Origin: Rhodovulum steppense
Lineage (GTDB): Bacteria; Pseudomonadota; Alphaproteobacteria; Rhodobacterales; Rhodobacteraceae
Length of the DNA: 64,000 nucleotides
Direction of reading: 5' to 3'
Assembly (NCBI RefSeq): GCF_004339675.1
Contig: NZ_SLVM01000007.1
Location: 98,889-162,888 of the forward strand
The notes below the pieces were generated by a model. That model ran no database searches. It saw only the letters and a list, made by a program, of their open reading frames with translations, and was not told where the DNA came from. This document shows, piece by piece, positions 54,782 through 61,585 of the stretch (position 1 is the stretch's first letter; each line of letters opens with the position of its first letter). The translations under genes were made by a program, and so were the position numbers.

Positions 54782-54793
54782 ATACATATGTAT
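54782..54793. promoter_or_regulatory. TetR operator between the MFS and TetR genes
   Basis: ATACATATGTAT is a perfect 12-bp palindrome in the 76-base divergent interval, in an AT-rich context (ATAAATACATATGTATGG) unlike its GC-rich surroundings. Typical place and form for a TetR-family operator controlling both genes. Confidence 0.75.
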
Positions 54794-54819
54794 GGATTTC
54801 AATGGGGCGGAGGACAGCG

Positions 54820-55368
54820 ATGGGGCGGACGGCGATGATCACCCGTGACAGGCTGCTGGAGGTGGCCGAGGACATCGTGCGCAGCCGCGGCGGGGCGGCG
54901 CTGACCATCGGCGCGCTGGCGCAGGCCGCGGGCGTGTCCAAGGGCGGGGTGCAGTATTCCTTCGCCAGCAAGGACGCGATCGTGCGCGCGCTGATCGACC
55001 GCTGGACGGCGCAGTTCGACGCGCTGCTGGGCGATCCGCCACCCGAGGATCCAGTGCTCTTCGTCGATCGCTACATCGCGGCGACTCGTGCCTCGCAGCA
55101 GGCGCTGGATGCCAAGATGGCGGCCCTGCTGGTCAGCTATCTGGAGGATCCGGCCAACCTGCGCGAGACCCGCGCCTGGTATCGCGGCGTCTTCGCCCGC
55201 CTGTCAGGCGATGGGCCGGAGGCCCGCGCCGCCCGCGTGGCCTTTCTGGCGGTCGAGGGCCTGTTCCTGATGCGCATCAACGGCATCGACGACAAGGACA
55301 GCTGGGCGGGCCTGCTGGACGACGTGGAGGCAACCTTGCTGAGGCTAATCGAAACACCAGTCAAGTGA
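54820..55368 (+). CDS. TetR/AcrR-family repressor of the MFS exporter
   Basis: A 182-aa regulator. The N-terminal DNA-binding domain reads RLLEVAEDIVRSRGGAALTI, then ALAQAAGVSKGGVQYSFASKDAIVRALI. The C-terminal ligand domain has the TetR_C type segment LVSYLEDPANLRETRAWYRGVF. ATG 54820 has GGAGGA upstream at a good distance. It likely responds to a substrate of the adjacent pump. Confidence 0.9.
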   Translation: MGRTAMITRDRLLEVAEDIVRSRGGAALTIGALAQAAGVSKGGVQYSFASKDAIVRALIDRWTAQFDALLGDPPPEDPVLFVDRYIAATRASQQALDAKMAALLVSYLEDPANLRETRAWYRGVFARLSGDGPEARAARVAFLAVEGLFLMRINGIDDKDSWAGLLDDVEATLLRLIETPVK

Positions 55369-55419
55369 ACGGGTCGACATGCCCAAATGCGCTTGCCCCG
55401 CATGATGACGGCCAAGCCT

Positions 55420-55740
55420 TCAACTGATGGCTAGGTCGCTCGCGGACTTCCCTGCCTCCAACGCCTCCACGAACCACTGCGGTTTGCGCCCCCGGCCGGA
55501 CCAGGTGAGTGCCGGGTTCTCAGGGTGCCGGTATTTCGCCGCTGCCGGAGCACGGGTGATTTTCGTCTCGGTGCCGACAAGTTCGGCCAGGGAGTAGCCC
55601 AGATCCCGGGCGAGAGCTTCCACCTTGGCGCGGGCTTCCGCCTTCTGCCGGTCCTCGAATGTGGAGATCGCCTTGGCGACGTCCCCCTGCATTTTCTTCA
55701 GTTCGCTGAGCGACAGTGCCTCGAGATCGTAATCAGCCAT
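55420..55740 (-). CDS. H-NS family nucleoid-associated protein
   Basis: A 106-aa H-NS/HvrA-like silencer. The N-terminal oligomerisation coiled coil (residues 8-45) is followed by a linker and the C-terminal AT-hook-like motif NPALTWSGRGRKPQWF (residues 75-90). Plasmid H-NS proteins silence newly acquired AT-rich DNA and reduce fitness cost. The ATG at 55740 fits the family start; the frame continues upstream without support. Confidence 0.92.
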   Translation of the reverse strand: MADYDLEALSLSELKKMQGDVAKAISTFEDRQKAEARAKVEALARDLGYSLAELVGTETKITRAPAAAKYRHPENPALTWSGRGRKPQWFVEALEAGKSASDLAIS

Positions 55741-56168
55741 AGATGCGCTCCGTGTCCTGAATGTCCCGTTATTGATAGTCTGTCGCGGCAGAGTGCCGCA
55801 ATTCCCGGAAGGCAAGGGCAGGGGTGGCGGAGGCTTGTGATAGCTGTTTTCGCCGCCATGCAGGTGCTGGACTGGGGTCAGACTGTCCCGATCGGCAGGG
55901 TACAAGTTCTGCCATGGGCTCCCGCGCATCTCTGTCTCCTGGGCCATCCCGTCGACTGACAATCCCCTAATCCCGTTCGGTCTCTCGCGCGCAACCCCGC
56001 GTCAGTCCGGGCCGTGTTGGCCGCCTCCGGCGTCCTGCCCGCACCAACCCGGTCCTCTGGGGGTTTCCGGCGTCCGTGCCGTCCGCCGTGCACGCGTCAA
56101 CCGACGGGCTTTTTCCGGGTCTTGTCGACGGGACGGTCCCGAAGACAGGACACACAGGAGCTTGACCC
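55741..56168. other. 428-base interval between the H-NS and ssb genes
   Basis: A divergent promoter region. No gene seen. Its last 50 bases hold leader B2 for ssb. The rest has no repeat or operator I can define. Confidence 0.45.
56119..56151 (+). promoter_or_regulatory. Structured leader family B, copy 2 (upstream of ssb)
   Basis: Outer stem GTCTTGTC (56119-56126) with GACAGGAC (56144-56151, one G-U pair); inner stem CGGGA (56129-56133) with TCCCG (56137-56141) and loop CGG. The ACAGGAG ribosome-binding site lies just after it. It shares GGGA-YGG-TCCC and AAGACAGGA with copy B1. Confidence 0.65.
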
Positions 56169-56573
56169 ATGCAGAACATCGTCATCCTCGCCGGCAACAT
56201 TGGCCAGAAACCCGAAGTCCGCACCACCCAGGGGGCTACCCGCATCACCAACTTCAGCCTCGCCACCTCGCGCCCCCGCCTTTCGGAAGGTCGCGTCCTG
56301 CGCGACGAGAACGGCTACCGGATCATGGACACGGAATGGCACCGCATCACCTGCTTCAACGGTCTCGGCAAGACGGTCGCGGAGCATTGCGAAAAGGGCA
56401 TGAAGGTCCTCGTCCACGGCCGCATCCACTACACCAAGTGGATCGACAGCATGGGCAACGACCGCTACGGCTGCGAGATCATCGCCGAGAAGGTCGACTT
56501 CCTGAGCCGCCCGAAATCGGCCGAGAACGAAAACCCCGAGCTGGTCGACCGCGACGACGAGATCCCGTTCTGA
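56169..56573 (+). CDS. ssb: Single-stranded DNA-binding protein (plasmid SSB)
   Basis: A 134-aa OB-fold protein: MQNIVILAGNIGQKPEVRTTQ, then WHRITCFNGLGKTVAEHCEKG and VHGRIHYTKWID. It ends in DRDDEIPF, the acidic tip that recruits replication and repair enzymes. It is shorter than chromosomal SSB because the Gly/Gln-rich linker is nearly absent. Plasmid SSBs protect the single strand during transfer and damp the SOS response. Confidence 0.95.
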   Translation: MQNIVILAGNIGQKPEVRTTQGATRITNFSLATSRPRLSEGRVLRDENGYRIMDTEWHRITCFNGLGKTVAEHCEKGMKVLVHGRIHYTKWIDSMGNDRYGCEIIAEKVDFLSRPKSAENENPELVDRDDEIPF

Positions 56574-56595
56574 GGAACGGGGCCTCCCCCTCGGG

Positions 56596-56617
56596 CCCGG
56601 CGGGGTAACCCGCCGGG
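56596..56617 (+). terminator. Perfect hairpin after ssb, terminator-like
   Basis: CCCGGCGGG and CCCGCCGGG pair perfectly around a GTAA loop, 22 bases after the ssb stop. No T-run follows. Confidence 0.5.
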
Positions 56618-56716
56618 TTCGGCGCGTGCTGACGGCAAGCCGCGCAGCGCGGCACCGGCATAGTTTGAAAAACATCGCTAATCTGTGCCAACTTCCTCGC
56701 AAAGGAGATCGCGACG

Positions 56717-56971
56717 ATGGCCACGATGAACGTCTCTTTGCCCGGTCCCATGAAGGCTTGGGTCGAGGCTCAGACTCAGGACGGGCGCTACAGCAATGCC
56801 AGCGATTATGTGCGCGACCAGATCCGCTGCGATCAGGACCGCCAGCAGGCCATTTCCGAGTTGCAGCGGCTTGTCGATGAAGGTCTCGCAAGCGGTCCGG
56901 GTGCGCGTCTGGATGTGGAGGCATTTCTTGCCCGCAAGCGGGAGCAGAATACCAGAGCCGAAGATCGTTGA
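56717..56971 (+). CDS. parD: ParD-type antitoxin without an intact partner
   Basis: An 84-aa ribbon-helix-helix protein of the CC2985/ParD group: MNVSLPGPMKAWVEAQTQDGRYSNASDYVRDQIRCDQ, then QRLVDEGLASGPG. A strong AAAGGAG precedes the ATG. The expected ParE toxin gene should overlap its end, but only a stub of about 16 ParE-like codons is present (see the next gene), so the antitoxin is an orphan here. Confidence 0.88.
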   Translation: MATMNVSLPGPMKAWVEAQTQDGRYSNASDYVRDQIRCDQDRQQAISELQRLVDEGLASGPGARLDVEAFLARKREQNTRAEDR

Positions 56972-57017
56972 ATACCATCTCTCACCCGCGGGGGCCGATC
57001 ATCGAGAGGACTTGCGC

Positions 57018-57413
57018 ATGAAGGTCGAGGACGAAGAGCGCATCGCGGCCAATCTCTCGAAGATCATGGCGATGATCTGCATCCGCAACACGCGGCTGGA
57101 GGATTTGCATGCCGGCATGCAGCCGGTGACGCTGACTGGTGATTACTCGGACGTCAGGGTGATAGACGCGACGGGCCAGACCATTCCGTGGCGCGAGGTT
57201 TCGCATGTCGATGATGCGCAGATGGCGGACTTGATGCGGGAGATCGTCAACCGGCTGTTCACTTTCCACATGAGGCGGGACGACCCGAGCTTCCGGGACC
57301 ATCTGGAGCGCTGGATGACCGCGTCGAATAAATGGGACAACCCGGTGCTCGATACGGCCTTTCTCGACGCAGTGGCCGAGCCGGGAGCCGCCCCGAAAAC
57401 CCGAGGCGCCTGA
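57018..57413 (+). CDS. Unknown 131-aa plasmid protein preceded by a ParE stub
   Basis: The ATG at 57018 starts MKVEDEERIAANLSKIMAMICIRNTRLEDLHAGMQP, with later HMRRDDPSFRDHLERWMTASNKWDNPVLD. No family is recognised; it is soluble and acidic. The same frame is open upstream and reads VEYHLSPAGADHREDLR just before this ATG, which matches the start of ParE toxins (RLSPAA...DLE pattern). So either a deletion fused a ParE N-terminus to this gene, or the stub is coincidental. Confidence 0.65.
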   Translation: MKVEDEERIAANLSKIMAMICIRNTRLEDLHAGMQPVTLTGDYSDVRVIDATGQTIPWREVSHVDDAQMADLMREIVNRLFTFHMRRDDPSFRDHLERWMTASNKWDNPVLDTAFLDAVAEPGAAPKTRGA

Positions 57414-57509
57414 CGGCTTGACGGTGCCCAAGTCCCAGCCGGAGGCCCGGCCTGCGATGACGGCCTGCGCATCAGCGTGCCGAGAGTCAGAGGGGGGCTG
57501 GTCGCTTTC

Positions 57510-57553
57510 GTGACGGGTTGAGGGCTGGGAGAGTGGCTCCCGGCGCCTGTCAC
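57510..57553 (+). promoter_or_regulatory. Structured leader family A, copy 2 (upstream of the DUF932 gene)
   Basis: Outer stem GTGACGGG (57510-57517) with CCTGTCAC (57546-57553, one G-U pair); inner stem GGGAG (57527-57531) with CTCCC (57537-57541), loop AGTGG. It ends 12 bases before the ATG. Confidence 0.7.
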
Positions 57554-57565
57554 GGGAGATAACCG

Positions 57566-58765
57566 ATGGGCGTTGTTGACATTTTGGATCCGGATCAGCC
57601 GGTGCGGACTGGCGGCTGGAAAGTGGATGTGAGCCGGGGTGAGCGGAACGGGCGGGTGTCGTCGGAATGGTTCAACCGGCCCGATGACGAGCGGTATCTT
57701 TCGCTCGATGATCTCTGGGCCAACGTGAAGGCTCGGTCCGAGCGCAGCCGCAGCCGTGTGGTGCAGACGGCCGACATCCGCGTCGAGGCGACGCGCGAGA
57801 GCGCCGAACGACTGCACCTTGTCCTGCCGAAGGCGCCGGAGCCGGTCGCGCCCACGCACTGGGCCTTCGGCCAGCTTGCCAGCATCGTCGGCGCCCCGGC
57901 CTCGTACCTGCGGCAGTTGCCCGCGCCGCTGGCGGGGATCAACCTGCAATACGGTCTGACCAACCACCGCGCAGAGCAAGTGAAGACTTTCGAAACCGAA
58001 GATGGCCGCACCGAACTGCGCGCAGTGACCGGCCCCGACTACGGCCGTATCCACGACCACGAACTGGTCGAGGCGGTGCAGCGCATCGCGGGCAATGGCA
58101 CCGGCGACACGCGCTGGAAGGTGCCGGGCGTGCTCGACTGGTCGACCGGCGTCTACAACCCCGATGTCGAGATCAGCCGCGACACGACCACGCTCTATGC
58201 GTCGGACCGGGATGTCTTCCTGTTCCTGGTCGACGATCAAAACCCGATCGAGGCGGGCCGCCTGCCTGACGGTTCCCCCGATCTCTACTTCCGGGGCTTC
58301 TACTGCTGGAACTCCGAGGTGGGGGCCAAGACCCTCGGCATGGCGAGCTTCTACCTGCGGGCGGTGTGCCAGAACCGTAACCTATGGGGCGTCGAGGATT
58401 TTCAGGAGATCAAGATCCGCCACTCGAAATACGCCGCCTCCCGCTTCGCCCATGAGGCCGCCCCGGCGCTGACACGGTTCGCCAATTCCTCGCCGCAGGG
58501 CTTCGTGAACGGCATCAAGGCGGCGCGGCAACAGATCGTCGCGCGGACGGACGAGGACCGGGATGACTTTCTGCGTAAACGTGGCTTCTCGAAGGCCGAA
58601 TCCGGCAAGATCATCGAGAAGGTGCTGATGGAAGAGGGCCGCCCGCCCGAAAGCATCTTCGATTTCGTGCAGGGCATCACGCGGCTTGCGCGCGACAAGA
58701 CCCAGCAGGATGCCCGCCTCGACATGGAAGGGCGCGCCAAGAAGCTCCTCGACCGGGTCGGCTGA
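57566..58765 (+). CDS. DUF932 (phage/plasmid-like TIGR03299-type) protein
   Basis: A 399-aa protein with the DUF932 core: YLSLDDLWANVKAR, NLQYGLTNHRAEQVKTFETE, then RAVTGPDYGRIHDHELVEAV, VFLFLVDDQNPIE, LYFRGFYCWNSEVGAKTLG and HSKYAASRFAHEA. The family is common on plasmids and phages; its biochemical role is unknown. The ATG follows a GGGAG site and leader A2. It precedes radC. Confidence 0.85.
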   Translation: MGVVDILDPDQPVRTGGWKVDVSRGERNGRVSSEWFNRPDDERYLSLDDLWANVKARSERSRSRVVQTADIRVEATRESAERLHLVLPKAPEPVAPTHWAFGQLASIVGAPASYLRQLPAPLAGINLQYGLTNHRAEQVKTFETEDGRTELRAVTGPDYGRIHDHELVEAVQRIAGNGTGDTRWKVPGVLDWSTGVYNPDVEISRDTTTLYASDRDVFLFLVDDQNPIEAGRLPDGSPDLYFRGFYCWNSEVGAKTLGMASFYLRAVCQNRNLWGVEDFQEIKIRHSKYAASRFAHEAAPALTRFANSSPQGFVNGIKAARQQIVARTDEDRDDFLRKRGFSKAESGKIIEKVLMEEGRPPESIFDFVQGITRLARDKTQQDARLDMEGRAKKLLDRVG

Positions 58766-58833
58766 CGCGGACCCCGCCACAGCGACCGCCCGCATGCGCG
58801 GCGGTCGCGCTTTCCCCTTCCAAATGCATGCCG

Positions 58834-58860
58834 CTGGCCCCGCCCCGAGAGGGCAGGGGG
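58834..58860 (+). promoter_or_regulatory. Hairpin upstream of radC
   Basis: GGCCCCGCCC (58834-58843) pairs with GGGC and GGGGGCC (58849-58860) with one bulged A, loop CGAGA. It ends 30 bases before the radC ATG. It may end the DUF932 transcript or form part of a radC leader; it is not clearly of family A or B. Confidence 0.4.
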
Positions 58861-58890
58861 CCTTGGTGTGTGCAAGTCAGCGAGACCCCT

Positions 58891-59331
58891 ATGACCCCCC
58901 AGGAAGAAACCGTCATCCTTGAGGCCCGTGACATCCTCGGCCGATACCTCAGCCAGAACGCGGTCATCGGCAGCTGGCAGGCGCTGATGGACTATTGCGC
59001 ACTGACCGTCCGCGGGCCCATCGAGCGCTTCCACGTCCTCTACCTCGACCGCAAGAACAGTGTCATTTCCGATGAGCTTCTCTCGACCGGCACGGTTGAC
59101 CATGTCCCGGTCTATCCGCGCGAGGCGATCAAGCGGGCGCTGATGCTGAACGCCAGCGCCCTGATCCTGATCCACAACCACCCCTCGGGCGATCCGACGC
59201 CGTCGGAGGCCGATCTCAGCATGACCAGGCAGATTCGGAAGGGCTGCAAGTATCTCGGTCTGACGCTGCATGACCACATCATCGTCGGTGCGGGGACGGA
59301 GCTGAGCCTGCGGGTCCTGGGCAAGTTCTGA
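58891..59331 (+). CDS. radC: RadC/JAB-domain protein
   Basis: A 146-aa protein with the RadC MPN(+)/JAMM domain: ERFHVLYLDRKNSVISDELLS, then LIHNHPSGDPTPSEADLSMT near residues 93-112, which contains the metal ligands, and LGLTLHDHIIVGAG. It lacks the N-terminal helix-hairpin-helix of chromosomal RadC, as plasmid and phage versions often do. Its role in DNA repair is doubtful; plasmid versions may act in establishment or against host defence. Confidence 0.9.
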   Translation: MTPQEETVILEARDILGRYLSQNAVIGSWQALMDYCALTVRGPIERFHVLYLDRKNSVISDELLSTGTVDHVPVYPREAIKRALMLNASALILIHNHPSGDPTPSEADLSMTRQIRKGCKYLGLTLHDHIIVGAGTELSLRVLGKF

Positions 59332-59390
59332 GGGTTCATCAGACCTGCCTCCGTCGCCCCTTCGAGGAAGAGGGCGGCGGTTTGGTCTTT

Positions 59391-59427
59391 GACGGATGAG
59401 GCGGGCAGAGAGGCTTCCCGCGCCGTC
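59391..59427 (+). promoter_or_regulatory. Structured leader family A, copy 3 (upstream of the 172-aa gene)
   Basis: Outer stem GACGG (59391-59395) with CCGTC (59423-59427); inner stem GCGGG (59401-59405) with CCCGC (59417-59421) around CAGAGAGGCTT. It ends 12 bases before the ATG, and GGAGG follows the stem. Confidence 0.65.
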
Positions 59428-59439
59428 GGAGGTTTCCCC

Positions 59440-59958
59440 ATGTTCGACTTGTCCCTGCCTATCCACCCGACCACCGGCGTGCGGGGCGTCCCGCCGGGTT
59501 TTCCGTCTGGCGACACCGACCCCAGTCACCCTTTCGCCCTGACCCTGTCGCGCCGCGCACCGGCCGATCTGATGTCGGGCCGCGCCGCCCCGCTGGTCCT
59601 CGCCCGCTTCCCGACGCTCGCCGAAGCCATGCAGGGTGCGATCGACCACGCCGAGGGGATGGCCACGGATGCCGCGCCCCAGCTTCTGGCGATCTTCGAC
59701 CGCGACGAGCGCCTCGTGCTGGCCGGGGCCGCCAGCGACGGGTCCGTCGCGTGGTGCTACCCAGTGACGAGCGCGGCCGAGGCGCGCTGCGTCGTGACCG
59801 AGGCGATTCAGCTGCGTGCGCAGGCGGGCCGCGCGGCCGACTGGGATGAGCCCGATCTGGCGCAGCGGCTGCGCCACCGTGCCGATCTTCTGGATGCGCG
59901 GCTGGTCGATCCGCTCTGGCGCGCCTTCGCCGCCCGGGCGCTCCAGGTCGCGGCGTGA
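59440..59958 (+). CDS. Unknown plasmid protein, 172 aa
   Basis: Not recognised. No signal peptide or membrane segment. Segments include FALTLSRRAPADLMSGRAAP and QLLAIFDRDERLVLAGAASDG, suggesting an alpha/beta fold, and a helical C-terminus. It follows radC by 108 bases, carries leader A3 and a GGAGG site, and belongs by context to the plasmid accessory set. Confidence 0.7.
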   Translation: MFDLSLPIHPTTGVRGVPPGFPSGDTDPSHPFALTLSRRAPADLMSGRAAPLVLARFPTLAEAMQGAIDHAEGMATDAAPQLLAIFDRDERLVLAGAASDGSVAWCYPVTSAAEARCVVTEAIQLRAQAGRAADWDEPDLAQRLRHRADLLDARLVDPLWRAFAARALQVAA

Positions 59959-60058
59959 CGCCGGAGAGGCAGAGACGGGCAGGGGGGATTTGGAGCTTGC
60001 CCGGGGGAGAGAGATCGTCCGGACCGGCTCCGATCCTTCCCTTTGCCGGAGACACCCG

Positions 60059-60550
60059 ATGACCCTGACTGAACCCACCCTCGCGCCGCCGATGGCACCC
60101 TCGACCGTCGACATGGCGCAGATCTTCGCGGCGCACGTCGAGCGCGCCGCCCGGATCGACGCCCTGCGCCCCGGCAACAAGGACCGCCTCTTCGACGGCC
60201 TCATGGCCGCCGGCATCACCCATGTCACCGTGACCTTCGACGGTGCCGGGGACAGCGGCCAGATCGAAAGCATCGGTGCCTGGTCCGGCGAGACCGCCAT
60301 CGACTTCCCCGCGGCCGAAATCGAATATGCGGCGCTGACTTGGGACGACCCCGAGGTCGAGATGCGGCAGCTCTCGCTGGAGGATGTCGTCGAGCAGCTC
60401 GCCTACGACTTCCTCTCCGACACCCATGGCGGCTGGGAAAACAACGACGGCGCTTACGGCGAGTTCTGCTTCGACGCCGCGGCCCGCTGCATCCACCTCG
60501 AGTTCAACGAGCGCTTCACCTCGTCCGAACTCTACACCCATGATTTCTGA
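60059..60550 (+). CDS. DUF6878-like plasmid protein
   Basis: A 163-aa acidic protein with DALRPGNKDRLFDGLMAAGI, THVTVTFDGAGDSGQIESI and DFLSDTHGGWENNDGAYGEF, features I associate with the DUF6878 family of alphaproteobacterial plasmids (name from memory). Function unknown. It is the second of a row of small unknown proteins after radC; the region before it holds a hairpin (CGGGCA...TTGCCCG near 59980). Confidence 0.75.
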   Translation: MTLTEPTLAPPMAPSTVDMAQIFAAHVERAARIDALRPGNKDRLFDGLMAAGITHVTVTFDGAGDSGQIESIGAWSGETAIDFPAAEIEYAALTWDDPEVEMRQLSLEDVVEQLAYDFLSDTHGGWENNDGAYGEFCFDAAARCIHLEFNERFTSSELYTHDF

Positions 60551-60560
60551 GGGGGCGGCG

Positions 60561-60692
60561 ATGGCACATCCCTATCACCACGCCCTGTCCTCGGTGAAGA
60601 AATGGGGCGGCACGGTCGACGATTTCATCGCGGTGCATGCCTGGTTAGGCGTTATCTGGACAAGCAAGCCGTTTCTGCCCTCTGCGCTTTGA
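60561..60692 (+). pseudogene. DUF6915-like protein, truncated after about 28 codons
   Basis: The frame starts MAHPYHHALSSVKKWGGTVD, the usual opening of DUF6915 proteins, but after HAWL (about 60647) it runs into unrelated sequence and stops at 60692. The family is normally about four times longer. The junction near 60648 therefore marks a deletion or insertion edge. Confidence 0.7.
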
Positions 60693-60865
60693 ATTCGGGA
60701 GCGATAGTCCATAGGAGGGGCCCCGCCGTCCGCGCCGCGCGGATCAAAGCGCTGGCGGGGCGGACGGCGGGGAGGTGCCTGTGGTCTATCGCGGCGGCCG
60801 CGGTCTAGCGAGGATCATGCTCGCTTCGATCTTTCCCAGTTGATTGGATGATTGGGCATCTGAGT
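60693..60865. other. Junction interval with a 13-bp inverted repeat
   Basis: CCCCGCCGTCCGC (60721-60733) and GCGGACGGCGGGG (60760-60772) are perfect inverted copies with a 26-base loop. It lies between the truncated DUF6915 gene and the TetR gene. It could be a terminator or the trace of a mobile end. Confidence 0.45.
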
Positions 60866-61501
60866 TCAGTCATGTTTGGCCTGATGATTGCCGAACAGTT
60901 GCAGGGTCAGTGCCAGGGCACGTTCAGAGCGATCGGCAATCGTGGCCACATCAAGCGGTGCGAGGCGGCCCATTGCCTGTTGCAGCGGAACCTCGCCGAA
61001 CAACAAGCTGATATAGGTCTCTGCGGCCACTGAGGGTTCTGTGCCTTCGACGAAGCGCCCAGAGACGACGAGCTGTGTCATGATCTCGTTGATCATCGCG
61101 ATCATCTCTTGCCGTGCGGTGGTGTCGATCGCCGTGCCCAGAATACCCGTTTCGCTTGCATCCGCGATTGCGGCTCGGTTCATGATGATCGCTTTTTCTC
61201 CGGTCGTGAACGTCAGCAGAAGTGGGCCCAAGGACCGCAAAGCCTCGATTTCGTCGGTCTGCCCCGCGACTGCATCGCGCAAGAGCGCTTTGACTGCCTT
61301 TGCATTTTCTTCGATCAGGCTCTGGAACAGAGTTTGCTTGTTGCCATACCAAGCATAGAGCGTCTGGTTCGACGCCGCCGCACGCTTGGCGATTTGAAGC
61401 ATGCTGGTGCTCCGATAGCCTTTCTCCGCCAGGAGTTCAAAAGCTGCCGCCTCGATCTCGCGCCGTCTGTCCTCGGGTCCTTCGCCTGTCATCCTGTCCA
61501 T
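60866..61501 (-). CDS. TetR/AcrR-family regulator
   Basis: A 211-aa regulator. DNA-binding domain: IEAAAFELLAEKGYRSTSML, then IAKRAAASNQTLYAWYGNKQTLFQSLI. The C-terminal domain resembles the TetR_C group with MNRAAIADAS and YISLLFGEVPLQQAMGRL. It is divergent from the DUF6544-like genes, with two palindromic sites between them, so it probably controls that operon. Confidence 0.88.
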   Translation of the reverse strand: MDRMTGEGPEDRRREIEAAAFELLAEKGYRSTSMLQIAKRAAASNQTLYAWYGNKQTLFQSLIEENAKAVKALLRDAVAGQTDEIEALRSLGPLLLTFTTGEKAIIMNRAAIADASETGILGTAIDTTARQEMIAMINEIMTQLVVSGRFVEGTEPSVAAETYISLLFGEVPLQQAMGRLAPLDVATIADRSERALALTLQLFGNHQAKHD

Positions 61502-61520
61502 CCGTCATGATGCTTGACAT

Positions 61521-61542
61521 GAGGTGTACACACATGTACCTC
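61521..61542. promoter_or_regulatory. Operator-like inverted repeat 1 for the TetR regulator
   Basis: GAGGTGTACACACATGTACCTC is nearly palindromic (GAGGT ends, GTAC cores); a TTGACA hexamer lies at 61514-61519 just before it, so binding would cover the rightward promoter. Confidence 0.6.
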
Positions 61543-61555
61543 AAGATCAAGAGCA

Positions 61556-61569
61556 GTACATACGTGTAC
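61556..61569. promoter_or_regulatory. Operator-like inverted repeat 2 for the TetR regulator
   Basis: GTACATACGTGTAC repeats the GTAC-N6-GTAC layout of site 1, 17 bases before the next ATG. Confidence 0.55.
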
Positions 61570-61585
61570 GGCAAAGGAGAGCCTG

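Noticed and set aside
59975..60045. Segment before the DUF6878-like gene as a fourth family-A leader
   Set aside because: It has GGGCA/TGCCC and GGAGAGAG text but lacks the outer GACGG/CCGTC stem and the AGAGGCT loop in the right order.
58402..60300. A 632-codon minus-strand frame over radC and its neighbours
   Set aside because: It covers three plus-strand genes with recognised domains or leaders; low-complexity translation.
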